Shown one piece after another: positions 11,366 through 22,549 of a stretch of DNA of 64,000 nucleotides. Positions within the stretch are counted from its first letter, which is position 1, and the number at the start of each line of letters is the position of its first letter. Below the pieces are notes generated by a model. The model ran no database searches and was not told where the DNA came from. It saw nothing but the letters and a program-made list of their open reading frames with translations. The stretch lies in the NCBI GenBank assembly GCA_017654935.2, contig CM065704.1, positions 16,450,568 to 16,514,567 of the forward strand, written 5' to 3'. This DNA is from Phymorhynchus buccinoides (Eukaryota; Mollusca; Gastropoda; Neogastropoda; Raphitomidae). A program made the translations under genes and the position numbers.

Positions 11366-11499
11366 GTAGTTATCGCACGCTGGTGGATAATTAAGAGCAA
11401 CAGTGAGCATGGGAAGACTTCATGGAGGGTTATTCAATGCCAGAAGATACTGTCATTCTCCTTGGGTAAAAGCTGGAAGGTCACTATCACAAAATGAGT

Positions 11500-12215
11500 A
11501 AAGGAGAATGATAGTACCTTCTGGCTTAATCACCTGAGAAGAATGATAGTACCTTCTGGTTTTCACCTGAGAAGAATGATAGTACCTTCTGGCTTTCACC
11601 TGAGAAGAATGATAGTACCTTCTGGCTTTCACCAAAGAAGAATGATAGTACCTTCTGGCTTTCACCTGAGAAGAATGATAGTACCTTCTGGCTTTCACCA
11701 TAGAATGATAGTACCTTCTGGCTTTCACCTGAGAAGAATGATAGTACCTTCTGGCTTTCACCAGAGAAGAATGATAGTACCTTCTGGCTTTCACCTGAGA
11801 AGAATGATAGTACCTTCTGGCTTTCACCTGAGAAGAATGATAGTACCTTCTGGCTTTCACCTGAGAAGAATGATAGTACCTTCTGGTTTTCACCTGAGAA
11901 GAATGATAGTACCTTCTGGTTTTCACCTGAGAATGATAGTACCTTCTGGCTTTCACCTGAGAATGATAGTACCTTCTGGTTTTCACCAGAGAATAATGAT
12001 AGTACCTTCTGGCTTTCACCTGAGAAAAATGATAGTACCTTCTGGTTTTCACCTGAGAACAATGATAGTACCTTCTGGCTTTCACCTGAGAACAATGACA
12101 ATACCTTCTGACCTTTACCTGAGAACAATGACAGTACCTTCTGACCTTTACCTGAGAACAATGACAGTACCTTCTGACCTTTACCCAAGAACAATGACAG
12201 CACCTTCTGGCTTTT
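11500..12215. repeat. 33-bp array, about 20 units, phase-1 acceptors
   Basis: The unit on the minus strand reads about TTCTTCTCAGGTGAAAGCC then AGAAGGTACTATCA. Every unit contains pyrimidines plus CAG|GT, a potential acceptor. Read in phase 1 (the phase of all T exons) the frame is open to a stop at 11526, giving repeated GESQKVLSFFS. It may be an eighth, low-complexity terminal exon or only an intronic minisatellite. Two other frames are also open, as expected for a repeat of 3n length. Confidence 0.85.
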
Positions 12216-12694
12216 AAGAGAGGACAAGGTGAGGTTGAGTGTTTGAATTTAGACAGAACGACAGTGAAGAGGTTTCAGAGATTTATTTGTTATTCGTCTA
12301 TTCCATTTCTGGCTTTATTGGGGGTTTTGGGGGGGGGCGGTTTCTGTTTATTGTTGATCAACATCAGCTGTTTTCAATTCATTTTCGTTCTGCATTCTGC
12401 CATCTTTTTTTCCCCTTAACTCATTTGATTTGTAAATCTGGTGCAAAAAAAGTGCAAAGAAACTAAGGCGAGCTTCCTATTTTAATGTCCAGCCTGCCCT
12501 TGAGCTTCTTTGCATTTTTCTTGCACTGATTTTAAAAGCTTTTTTTTTTTAAAGAAGTTGTTTAAACTACAAATCCAGTCAGAAATGTGAAAATATAGCA
12601 CATATTTAGGATTTTGACATCTTGGGGATAGCCAGGCCTTGCATGTGCCCTCTTATCTATCTAGCCTACTGTTTATACCCTCCCGTGTTTGTCA

Positions 12695-12950
12695 CAACAC
12701 ACACATACACAAGTCAGTCTCAATCTCATTCCTACACATGTACACATCCTTGCCCATGTGCGCACGCACACACACACACACGCACGCACGCACACACACA
12801 CACACACACGCAAACACACACATGCAAACACACACAAATACACAAACACACACACACGCAAACACATGCACACGCAAACACATGCACACACAAACAAACA
12901 CACACACACTCACTCACTCTCACACACACACACACACACACAGCAAATAA
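12695..12950. repeat. CA-rich microsatellite
   Basis: About 250 bp of (CA)n with interspersed G and T. ORFs here are artefacts. Confidence 0.95.
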
Positions 12951-13458
12951 AGACAAAAAGTGAACCAACATTTCAACAGTTTAATGTAACTAACTGAAAA
13001 ATCAATCTATATACACAAACCCCTTATTCACTCTCCAACTGCATATAATATACCAACTGCATATAATATATGCTATATACATTACATTACAATTTTCAAA
13101 TAAACATTATTTAACAACAACAAAAAAGTAATTAAATCAACACAATCAGTCCTGTACCATTTTTTGGTGTCAGACCCCAATGCAATAAACGTAATTATGT
13201 CAATGATGGGACATTTTGTAGGCTCTCTCAGCCAAGCTAATGAAAGCCTGTCCCTGCTACATAACCTAACCCAAAGGTCTCTGCACATGCGAATTTTTTT
13301 CTTCACAATTTCCCCATGGCAACACAGTACCAGCCACTCATAATATGACTAGCCTATCACTGTGTTGCCATGAGGAAAGAGTGAAAAATGTTCATGTGTA
13401 CAGAGACCTTCACCAAGAAATATACTGCAAGTCAGTTTCTAGTTAGAACCATGGGACG

Positions 13459-13628
13459 TACCGTATTTTATGGATTATAAATGGCGATACTTTTTTTTCA
13501 CAAACTGAGAACCATGCGCCTTATAATGTGACTAATAAAACAGGGTTTTTTAAATGTTAAAACTAAATAAAAATTTTGTGTAAAATTTGAGGGTGCGCCT
13601 TATAATCAGGTGTGCCTAGCATACTGCA
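13459..13628. mobile_element. MITE copy, GGATTATAA-type termini
   Basis: The start TACCGTATTTTATGGATTAT and the end GCGCCTTATAATCAGG...ATACTGCAT mirror the element at 2192-2418. About 170 bp, degenerate. Confidence 0.55.
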
Positions 13629-13834
13629 TCTTCTTTGAGTACAACTAATACTCTCACAAAGTGGTTGTGTTCTTTACTCACAACAGGAGAACGGGAGTGC
13701 TTAATCAATGACAATGATAATGCCAAACCTTGGTTTCTTACATATTATGAATTTTGCATACAAAGCAAACGTGGACACAATATGTACTCCAGTCACTTTT
13801 GTTTTTGTTTCAATAAGAAGGCAGCTTTTGGGGG

Positions 13835-13837
<3 letters not shown>

Positions 13838-13898
<61 letters not shown>
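13838..13898. repeat. (GA)n microsatellite
   Basis: About 60 bp of pure GA after a G-rich leader. Confidence 0.95.
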
Positions 13899-13901
<3 letters not shown>

Positions 13902-14386
13902 TCCATCAACATATTAGAGAATACTATTGTATTACTAGCTTTATTCTGACTGTGTTACAATACGAAAGTATAAAGCTTCTAAAGCATAAAATGTTATTGG
14001 GGACAAGTGAATCTAAAGGGGGTCTCCAAAAATGGTCTTTTATTTCTGAGGACAAAACAATTACAAACTGTTGATTAAAATGTGAATAATGTTGATATAT
14101 TGATATATAGCTTTCAGTACCAGAACTTGGCAATAAAGCCCCAAAATGGCACAAACAGAGGGATCAGTACAAAGCGAGATGAAGAAAAAAATCACAAGTC
14201 AATTTATCATTCTTCCCAAATAATGTGCAAAATACTCATTGGTTTATGATTACAGAAGCACAAGATTGTCTTTATAATCTTTTTTACACACACACACACA
14301 AACACTCACTCACTCACACTCTCTCTCTCTCTCTCTGTTTTGGTCACGCCAACAGTGGATCATATAAGCCTTACAACCCCCCCGAT

Positions 14387-14673
14387 TCAAGAATACGGTG
14401 GAATGGCCCCTCCCCACGCAGCTTTCAAAAGGTGTTCGCGCTCTCTTCTCCGCGCTCTGGAAACCTGCATGCGCACTCGCGACTTCTCCCTCTCGATGGC
14501 TCTTCTCTCAGCAGACATGTTACGCCAGTAGCTACTCCTCGGGCCCCTACTTCTTCCACTACTCCACTGGAAGTAGGAGTAGATGGAGGCACCAGCGGCG
14601 TGCCCTTCACACCCCGTGTTGTTCTCGAGAGGCTGGCTTAACTCTGACACCCCGTTCTCATAATACAGTTCCA
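14387..14673 (-). CDS. Terminal exon T5: arginine-rich tail
   Basis: The acceptor GTGGCTTTTGTTTCAG ends at 14674. Phase 1 (2 nt plus 95 codons with stop) fits exon B. The peptide starts ELYYENGVSELSQPL and passes a Ser/Gly/Tyr-rich middle. It then becomes strongly basic with helical spacing (AERRAIEREKSRVRMQVSRA, RRREREHLL) and ends GGAIPPYS. No zinc-finger cysteines are present. The basic helix plus PPY-like end matches T7 in design but not in detail. The stop is at 14387. Likely an alternative nucleic-acid-binding tail; function is inferred only from composition and position. Confidence 0.6.
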
Positions 14674-14749
14674 CTGAAACAAAAGCCACAAACACAATGG
14701 CTTTCACGTGCAGTTTTCGTCATGAATTTCATCCGCATTATATCCGCAA

Positions 14750-15170
14750 TCAGTCCACTCTTCCTTCATTCATTTCAAGTCTCAACTAAAAACCAACTTC
14801 TTCAGGAAAGCTTTCCCCCTGCAGAGTCTATGATCCTTCCCATCCCACTCTTGTCTTCCAGTTCTGTGATGATGTGTATGAGGATAATCAACTTAATGTG
14901 CATGTACATGTGCGTGTGCGTGTGTGTGTGTACGTTGTGCTATGTTTACATGCAGTGGTTTTTTTTTACACTAATGTTATTCATTCTTTTACTTATTAAT
15001 TTCGTAGAGATGTATGATGAGGATACGTGAGCTAGTCATTTAGAAATGTTTGCATAATGTGTTGTATAAGTTGTTGCTGTTAGTATGAATGGTGAGTGAA
15101 AGCGCATTGAGTTGCTTAGCAAGATTATGCACTATATAAGCATTCTTCATTATTATTAATATTATAATTC
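14750..15170 (+). mobile_element. LINE 3' end, L2/CR1-like, truncated
   Basis: It begins with the decayed C-terminal ORF2 sentence (FHSFQVSTKNQLLQESFP in shifted frames, cf. FKRHLKTH at 47160). It then passes a GT-rich 3' UTR and ends in GCGCATTGAGTTGCTTAGC with an ATTATT tail. Same class as 46595-47525. 5' truncated. Confidence 0.55.
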
Positions 15171-15596
15171 ATGGGGTCGGTAATCCCAGTTTTTTAAACT
15201 ACCATCCCATCTCCCTTCAGCCTCTGCCACTAACAGAAAATCATTTTAGCCTTTCACGATAGTTATAATCTACTGCGACGTCCAGGCTCAAAAAGGGATC
15301 TGGAGCACTTTCTAACATGAGTGCATACTGGTGTTCTGTATCCACCCAACAAGGCCTTTAAATCCTGTCAAACTACTATCAACGCACATACATAACTACT
15401 CGTGTGCAAAAACAAATCACACTTTTTTTTTTTCAAATTGATGAAATGTTACTCATGGATGAAAACGCATACACACACAAATCAGCAACTAAGTTCTAAC
15501 ACCAGCAGGCTTTAGCAGTCCTATTAATTTTCACACACACCCCATCTCCCCACCCACACTCACCCTACCCCCACCGAAAAAAAAGCAGCTCTGATC

Positions 15597-16055
15597 AGTC
15601 CATGACCCATAAATTCCTGTCCTGGCTGACCGGGATGCCTTTCTACATGATACAACTTGAAGCAGTCAGTGGATCGGTGATCCCCCCCCTCCCCCCCTCA
15701 GTTCAATCAGTCCATGATCCATAAACTCATGTCCTGGCCGACGGGGATGCCTTTCCACATGCGATACACCCTGAAGATTGGCATTGCGTCATAGCCCTGG
15801 ATTCTCCAGGTAAACCAGAACCACCACCAACCAGAACAACCACCACCCACAAAAATTCCAATCAGTCCATGACCCAACAATTCCTGTCCTCGCTAACAGG
15901 GATGCCTTCCCACATGTGGTACACCCAGAAGCATTCTCGGTTTCTCCCCCAAACCCCACTACAAAAAAGTCCAAATCAGTCCATGACCCATAAACTCCTG
16001 TCCTGGCTGACCGGGATGCCTTTCCACATGAGGTACACCCTGAAGCAGTCGTGGA
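15597..16055 (-). repeat. Decayed tandem copies of the T4 tail
   Basis: Four partial copies (near 15597, 15707, 15863 and 15977) carry the complement of the T4 C-terminal sentence (CFRVYH...GIPVSQDR...WVMD and stop), separated by C-rich spacers. Each retains the SQDR-type core and its own stop, with substitutions. The copies lie directly 3' of T4 in gene sense. No full finger is present in any of them. Confidence 0.8.
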
Positions 16056-16119
16056 TCAGTGATTTTTTCCCCCTCCCCCACCGTCCTCACCGGGACACCC
16101 CTACCCCCAAACGATTCAA

Positions 16120-16457
16120 TCAGTCCATGACCCATAAACTCCTGTCCTGGCTGACGGGGATGCCTTTCCAGGCGTGGTACACCCTGAAGCAGTCCGTGTT
16201 GCGGCACAGGCCCGGTTTCTCGGGGCACACCACGCAGTGCAGCCGGCTGTCCTTCCTCAGCCCCATCCTCCGGCACACGTGGCAACTCTTCTGCGTGTTG
16301 GTCTTGTAGCCCTTGGGCGGGATCCGCTCCATGTAGTGCTCGAGGCCTTCAGCCAAGCGGGGCGCTGATTCCCGGGGGGAAGTTGGGCTCCAGTCGGCCG
16401 TGGTGGTGTCCTCGATCGGTTGGGGTCTCACCGAGGGCCTGGGTGTGGACTCCCTTC
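16120..16457 (-). CDS. Terminal exon T4: piggyBac-like cysteine-rich finger
   Basis: The acceptor GTTTGTGCGCCTTCAG ends at 16458. Phase 1, 2 nt plus 112 codons with stop. A linker (SPTSPRESAPRLAEG) leads to HYMERIPPKGYKTNTQKSC. Then comes C-x2-C-x12-C-x2-C-x6-C-x4-C-x4-H (CHVC, CVVC, CRNTDCFRVYH). The H-Y-x3-IPP lead-in plus this cluster is the signature layout of the piggyBac transposase C-terminal cysteine-rich domain, which recognises transposon ends. No catalytic DDE part is present, so this is a domesticated or captured DNA-binding module. Near duplicate of T3 with only a few residue changes (for example Ser-Cys-His versus Arg-Cys-Tyr before the finger). Confidence 0.75.
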
Positions 16458-16799
16458 CTGAAGGCGCACAAACATCGGGTCAGACCACAGGGCTCCATTC
16501 ATCGAACAACTCCAAACTAATTTCATCATACTCCTGTCACCATCTATCAAACCCTCACCGGACTCATTATCATTCCTATCAAGATCCTATCAGATTCCAC
16601 CAAACTCCTTCAAACCCTTGTCATTCTTCACACTCCTGTTTATCAGTACACTTTAAGAAATACGTGGTAAGATTTAACATGACAGCCCCGACATGGCTTT
16701 AGTTGTCGATGGGACTATAATTTTAATCTTAATCTCAACACTATGAGAAACACGTCTGATAACAAGGTGTGTGTTGTTACTGAAAAAAGCAAATTCAGA

Positions 16800-16850
16800 G
16801 CAAATAATAATAATCATAATAGTACATTTATATAGCGCTTTACCTCAGCA
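16800..16850 (-). mobile_element. LINE 3' tail fragment
   Basis: AATAATAATAATCATAATAG followed by TACATTTATATAGCGCTTTAC is the reverse complement of the usual GCGCTATA...ATTATT LINE/SINE end. Only the tail is recognisable. Confidence 0.35.
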
Positions 16851-17724
16851 TACAAATTGAAATATAACTAGCAGTTTTTGTTACCAACAACAGAACTCTC
16901 CCTATCAGTCCAGACATACGGCCGGCCCAAAGAACATTCCTGCTGTTTCGACACACACACAAACGCACATTTTTTTGTCTTGTCTTTGTGTTGTTTATCT
17001 TCAGAAGAATGTTGAAAAGGCTAAGACAGCAAAAACCATGTATTAACAGGTACATTTGGCAGAAATATCAATAGATTTTTAAATATTAACTTCTTAACTC
17101 CGTAGTCTTTCAAATAAACCATGCAATGGTGGGGAAAAAAGGGGTAGGGTGTCTGATATATTTTGTGTTAGAAGGGATTTTTTGCCATGTCTGGTTTTTG
17201 CCATCTTTGCAAATGCACATGTCCGTTGTTGCTGTTGGTTTTTTGTGGGGTGTTTTGTTGTTGTTGTGGGGGGGGGGGGGGGGGGGGTTTGGGGGGGGTT
17301 GCTTGTTATTTTGTTGTTAGGGTTTTATTCTTGTTTGTTTTTTAAATACTTGTACAACCTGAAATGAAAGTAAATTGTTGGCTTTGCTTTCTTTAGGGCT
17401 GTTGTTGTTGCTACAAATATCGGAACTGAACTGCAACTTAGCACTTTGTAACATGATTGCAACAAAACTGAGTGCGTACCGGTGTTCTGTATCCACGCAA
17501 CAAGGCCTTTCAAATCCTGTCAAACCACTATCAACACATATACATAACTACTCGAGTGTGCAAAAACAAACCACTTTTTTTTCCATCAAATTGATGAAAT
17601 GTTACACATGGATGAAAACGCATACACACACAAATCAGCAACTAAGTTCTAACACCGGCAGGCTTTAGCAGTCCTATTTTTACACACACCCCATCTCCCC
17701 ACCCACCAAAAAAAAAAGCTTCCA

Positions 17725-18330
17725 TCAGTCCATGATCCCTACAATTCCTGTCCTGGCTGACGAGGATGCCTTTCCAGATGCGATACACCCTGAAGCATTC
17801 TGTGAATTTCTCGCCCAACCCCCACCACAAAAAAGTCCAAATCAGTCCATGACTGACAATGATGCCTTTGCACATGAGGTACACCCTGAAAATGTGTAAG
17901 CCCTGGATTCTCCAGGCAAACCATTCCAACCACCACCACCCACAACAACCACCACCCACATAAAGTCCAATCAGTCCATGACCCAACAATTCCTGTCCTC
18001 GCTAACAGGGATGCCTTCCCACATGTGGTACACCCTGAAGCATTCCGTGTTGCGGCACGTCCTCGGTTTCTCCCCCAACCCCCACCACAAAAAAGTCCAA
18101 ATCAGTCCATGACCCATAAACTCCTGTCCTGGCTGATGGGGATGGAAGCCTTTCCACATGAGGTACACCCTGAAGCAGTTGTGGATCGGTGATTTTCCCC
18201 CCTCCCACACCGTCCTCACCGGGACACCCCTACCCCAAAACGGTTCAATCAGTCCATGACCCATACATTCCTGTCCTCGTGGACGATGATGCCTTTCTAC
18301 GAGGTACACCCTGAAGCGGATCAGTGGATC
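17725..18330 (-). repeat. Decayed tandem copies of the T3 tail
   Basis: Five partial copies (near 17727, 17842, 17973, 18102 and 18252) carry variants of the T3 C-terminal sentence with WKG and SQDR-type cores and their own stops. One copy (about 17971-18050) keeps CFRVYH as well. Spacer sequences differ in length. Same orientation as T3. Confidence 0.8.
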
Positions 18331-18382
18331 AGTGATATTCCCCCTCACCCACCATCATCACCCCCACCCGCAAACGGTTCAA

Positions 18383-18720
18383 TCAGTCAATGACCCACAA
18401 ACTCCTGTCCTGGCTGACGGGGATGCCTTTCCAGGCGTGGTACACCCTGAAGCAGTCCGTGTTGCGGCACAGGCCCGGTTTCTCGGGGCACACCACGCAG
18501 TGCAGCCGGCTGTCCTTCCTCAGCCCCATCCTCCGGCACACGTAGCACCTCTTCTGCGTGTTGGTCTTGTAGCCCTTGGGCGGGATCCGCTCCATGTAGT
18601 GCTCGGGGCCTTCAGCCAAGCGGGGCGCTGATTCCCGGGGGGAAGTTGGGCTCCAGTCGGCCGTGGTGGCGTCCTCGATCGGTTGGGGTCTCACCGAGGG
18701 CCTGGGTGTGGACTCCCTTC
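18383..18720 (-). CDS. Terminal exon T3: piggyBac-like cysteine-rich finger
   Basis: The acceptor ends at 18721 and is identical to that of T4. Phase 1, 112 codons with stop. The finger is C-x2-C-x12-C-x2-C-x6-C-x4-C-x4-H (CYVC, CVVC, CRNTDCFRVYH), with the HYMERIPPKG lead-in. It differs from T4 at a handful of positions, including residues flanking the first cysteine pair. The tail ends WVID rather than WVMD. The high similarity shows a recent duplication with both frames kept open, which argues for constraint or youth. Likely an exchangeable DNA-binding tail of the constant A-B region. Confidence 0.75.
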
Positions 18721-19280
18721 CTGAAGGCGCACAAACATTGGGTCAGACCACAGGGCTCCATTCATCGAGCAACTCCAAGCTAATTCCATCACATTCCTGT
18801 CACCATCTGTCAAACCATCGCCGGACTCATTATCATTCCTATCAAGATCCTATCAGATTCCACCAAACTCCTTCAAACCCTTGTCATTCTTCACACTCCT
18901 GTTTATCAGTACAAAAAGTAACACTATAAGAAATACGTGGTAATATTTAACATAATGACAGCCCCGACATGGCTTTAGTTGTAGACGGGACTATAATTTT
19001 AATCTTAATACTATGAGAAACACGTCTGATAACAAGGTGTGTGTTGCTACTGTCGGGGGGGGTGCAGGGGGGGGGGGGGGGGGGGGGGAGATCCAGGGGA
19101 AAAAAGCAATTTCAGAGCAAACAAGCATACAAATATAACTAGCAGTTTTTGTTACCAACAACGAAACTCTCCCTATTAGTCCAGACATACGGCCGGCCCA
19201 AAGAACATTCCTGCTGTTTCCACACACACACACAATTTTTTGTCTTTGTGTTGTTGATCTTCAGAAGAATGTTGAAAAGG

Positions 19281-19493
19281 TTAACCCTTTCACCGCCAAA
19301 GTCGCATTTTAGCACCACAGTGATTTAACACCTATGTCACTAAAAGGCATCAAATTGGGGTCTATTATCCAAAGACCCTAGTGTCTTATATGTCACAGAA
19401 GAATCCCCAATAGTGCAGATGGATTTTGTTCTCTACCCAGGTAAACTTAATGGAAGTTTTGGGCTAAAATATGGCTGGCGGTGAAAGGGTTAA
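19281..19493. mobile_element. piggyBac-type MITE with visible empty site
   Basis: TTAA, then CCCTTTCACCGCC on the left and GGCGGTGAAAGGG, then TTAA on the right (213 bp). The paralogous site in duplication copy 1 (about 17010) reads GTTGAAAAGGCTAAGACAGC with no insert. Here the same flank is split at TTAA. This confirms the element boundaries directly. Confidence 0.9.
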
Positions 19494-20574
19494 GACAGCA
19501 AAAATCATGTATTAACAGGTACATTTGGCAGAAACATCAATAGATTTTTTAAATATTAACTTCTTACCTCCGTAGTCTTTAAAAGAAACCATGCAATGGT
19601 GAAAAAAAAGGGGGTAGGGTGTCCGATATATTTGGTGTTAGAAGGGATTTTTTGCCATGTCTGGTTTTTGCCATCTTTGCAAATGCATGTGTCCGTAGTT
19701 GCTGTTGTTTTTATTGTTTTGCGGGTGGGTTTTTTTGCTTGTTATTTTGTTGTTAGGGTTTTATTCTTGTTTGTTTTTTAAATACTCGTACAACCTGAAA
19801 TGAAAGTAAATTCTTGGTTTTGATTTCCTTAGGGCTGTTGTCGTTGTCACAAATATCGGGACTGAACTGCAAATTAGGTGTATTAACTGTGTTGCTTTTG
19901 TTGTTGCTTTATTGTTTGGGTGTTGTTGTTTTTTCGTTTTGCTTGTTTGTTTGCTTCCATTTTTCTAACAATGAAAAATTTGAACTAAAAGTCTGTTTGG
20001 CTAGGGGGTGGGAGGGGGTGGGGGGGTGGGCAGAGGGGAGAAGGAGTGCTTCTTGTATTTTTTGAGCAATTTGAATTGAAAGCTACTAGGAGGGGAGGGG
20101 GGGGGGGGTGTATTCTTGTTACAAATATATTAACGATTTCAGCTGAAAGTTAAATGATTTTGGGGACGAGTTCATGCTGCAAACACTTTGATTTTAACTT
20201 CTTCTTCTTCTTCGATCGCTCAGTTTCCTGTCAATTATGAGCGCAGGTGCGTCATACTGCCATTATGCACCTAACTGAGAAATAGTTAGGCCCAGCAAGT
20301 CCGACTTCGGCTGGAGGAAATCCTTTTGAAAGCGTTTCTTGAAAAAAAAAGGCAGGAGAATGGACCCGGTTAAGGGCAGAAAGATAGTAGATGACAGTAA
20401 GCAAAAGGAAAAGGCCAGAGTCAAAGAGAGTGACAGATTACAGGAAGCTACAAGCACAGAACTTCCAGAAGGTGGTGGAACTATTTATACAAAATACCCC
20501 CCAGTATCCCCATGGGGAGGTGTGATTTGAACTAAACTGAAAAGTAATTAAGCCTGTTTTGTTTAGCAGGGGTG

Positions 20575-21250
20575 ATTTCTCGCTACAAATACCTGAACGA
20601 TTTGAACTAAAAGTTGGTTAACTTTGTACTTCGGGGGTTTCTCGCTACAAATATTTGAACAACTTGAACTACAAGCTAAGCCCTTTTTATATTTTTCTCT
20701 TGTTTTGGATGGTGGTGTCTTGCTACAAATACTTGAACAACTTGAACTACAAGCTAAGCCCTTTTTATATTTTTCTCTTGTTTTGGATGGTGGTGTCTTG
20801 CTACAAATACTTGAACAACTTGAACTACAAGCTAAGCCCTTTTTATTTTCTTCTCTTGTTTTGGATGGTGGTGTCTTGCTACAAATACTTGAACAACTTG
20901 AACTACAAGCTAAGCCCTTTTTATTTTCTTCTCTTGTTTTGGATGGTGGTGTCTTGCTACAAATACTTGAACAACTTGAACTACAAGCTAAGCCCTTTTT
21001 ATTTTCTTCTCTTTTTTGGGGGGTGTCTCGCTACAAATATTTGAACTACAAGTTAAGCCCTTTTTCTGGGGGTGGAGTCTCGCTACAAATATTTGAACGA
21101 CTTGGAACCACAAGTTAAGCCCTTTTTCTAGGGGGGGGTCTCGCTACAAATATTTGAACGACTTGAACTGGAAGTTAAGCCCTTTTTCGGAGGGGGGGGG
21201 GGGGGGGGGGGGGTCTCGCTACAAATATTTGAACGACTTGAACTGGAAGT
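20575..21250 (-). repeat. Tandem array of the T2 tail
   Basis: The T2 end (minus strand NFQFKSFKYL and stop) is repeated about ten times toward lower coordinates as CTACAAATA-TTGAAC-GACTTGAA-type blocks. Units run from about 50 to 90 bp, with five near-identical 83-bp units at 20640-21000. The copy next to the exon is the least diverged. Confidence 0.85.
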
Positions 21251-21739
21251 TGCAGGGCTTGTCAGCATGGGCGGCTGCAATAGAACGGGCGGTGACTGTG
21301 GAGGAGACAGACTTCTTTCTGCGCGCGTCCCCCACAGGCACGGACAGCAGGCCGTAGCCCATCCTGCGGTGGTAGCTGATGAAGCAGTCGTGGGAGCAGC
21401 AGAAGGCGGGCTGGCCGGGGCAGGCGGGGCAGAAGAAGGCGCTCACTTTGCCGAACCCTTCCTCGCGGCACGCCTTGCACGGCTGCAGGAGCATGGTGGG
21501 CTGGGCGCCTTTCAGCGGCGAGGGCAGCTTGCCCCCGGCCTCTATGGGGATGCGCCGGAGAAAGTGCTTCTGCTTGCTGGGGTCCGGTTGTTGGCACTTT
21601 GGCAGTGTAGTGATGGTGGTGGTGGTGGTTGTGATATCGGTAGCGGTAGCAGTGGTGGTGGATTTTTCAGTGTCTGTCTCTGCCCGATCCGTACCCCCAC
21701 TCTCGGCTCTGACAGGAGGCGGAGCGATGTCCTCCACAC
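21219..21739 (-). CDS. Terminal exon T2: Thr-rich linker plus piggyBac-like finger
   Basis: The acceptor TATAATGACGCAG ends at 21740. Phase 1, 2 nt plus 173 codons with stop. An acidic start (VEDIAPP) leads to a Thr/Ala-rich linker, then HFLRRIPIEAGGKLPSPL and a finger with exactly the T1/T3/T4 spacing: C-x2-C-x12-C-x2-C-x6-C-x4-C-x4-H (CKAC, CPAC, CCSHDCFISYH). A basic stretch (ARRKKSV) follows the finger and the exon ends FKSFKYL. The lead-in and cysteine cluster match the piggyBac C-terminal domain. The downstream array is built from this tail. Confidence 0.75.
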
Positions 21740-22239
21740 CTGCGTCATTATAATAAAAGGAAACAACGCTGTCATGTCCGTTTGCCCCCTCTTTTTTTTT
21801 CTCTTTTTTTTTTTTAGCCATGCTGGATTTTTTTTGGGTCTTTATTAGTTTTTTGTGAGTGTTTGTTTTGAGGTTAGTAATTAGTTGGTCCAGGGTGGGT
21901 GGGTGGGTGGGTGGGTGGGTTAGTGTCTGTCTTGGGGTAACCAAGCATTGTTCATTTCTAGTGGCGTCAGCGACAAACAACTATCCATCCATGATTACGT
22001 TGAATTGAAATAAAACTTTCCCATTTCCGTCTGTACCTCTTGTAAACTTTAAACGCTTGTAAAGGAGGTAGGAGGGAATCTTTGTTTTTGCTAAATTTGT
22101 CTATTATAATTTGCCATGTAGCTGGTATGTTGATGGCAGCTTGATTTCATTTGCAGTATTGTATTTAAACTTGATTGATAATGTGAATGTGGTCTATGTT
22201 TTTTCTTAGAATTTTTATATTGTAACTATTTTACTCTTG

Positions 22240-22247
22240 CATTATTG

Positions 22248-22290
<43 letters not shown>

Positions 22291-22545
22291 GCGTGTGTAT
22301 GTGTATGTATGTGTGCATGCATGCGTGCGTTCATGTGTGTGTGTGTGTGCCTGTGTGCATGCATGCATGCGTGTGTGTGTGCATGCATGCATGCGTGTGT
22401 GTGTGCATGCATGCATGCGTGCGTGCATGCGTGCGTGCATGCGTGCGTGCATGCATGCGTGCGTGCATGCGTGCATGCGTGTGTCTGCGTGCATGCATGC
22501 ATGCATGCGTGCGTGCATGCATGTGTGCATGCATGCGTGTGTGAG
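22240..22545. repeat. TG/GCAT microsatellite
   Basis: (GT)n passing into mixed GTGCAT repeats, about 300 bp. Probably grown within a LINE 3' UTR, because TGTAAAGCGCACAGAGC and an ATTATTATT tail follow at 22636-22685. Confidence 0.9.
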
Positions 22546-22549
22546 GAAG

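Larger units (their letters stand above)
15310..17445. repeat. Segmental tandem duplication, copy 1 (with T4)
   Basis: This block recurs at 17446-19880 in the same order: GGTGTTCTGTATCCAC near its start, a run of T4-tail fragments, the T4 exon, AACACGTCTGATAACAAGG, AGAATGTTGAAAAGG, and a CTACAAATATCGG end. Copy 1 lacks the piggyBac MITE found in copy 2 and carries a G-rich stretch at 17269-17300. Confidence 0.85.
17446..19880. repeat. Segmental tandem duplication, copy 2 (with T3)
   Basis: Collinear with 15310-17445 but slightly longer, because of one extra tail fragment and the TTAA-flanked MITE at 19281-19493. Both copies keep their exon acceptor, phase and stop, so both exons could be used. 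Confidence 0.85.

Noticed and set aside
11543..12217. Plus-strand ORF of repeated MIVPSGFHLRR
   Set aside because: Open only because the repeat is 33 bp (3n); no start context or splice signals on that strand.
17642..18348. Independent small genes from the WKG/SQDR ORFs
   Set aside because: They are partial tail copies without a finger, acceptor-bounded start or Met.
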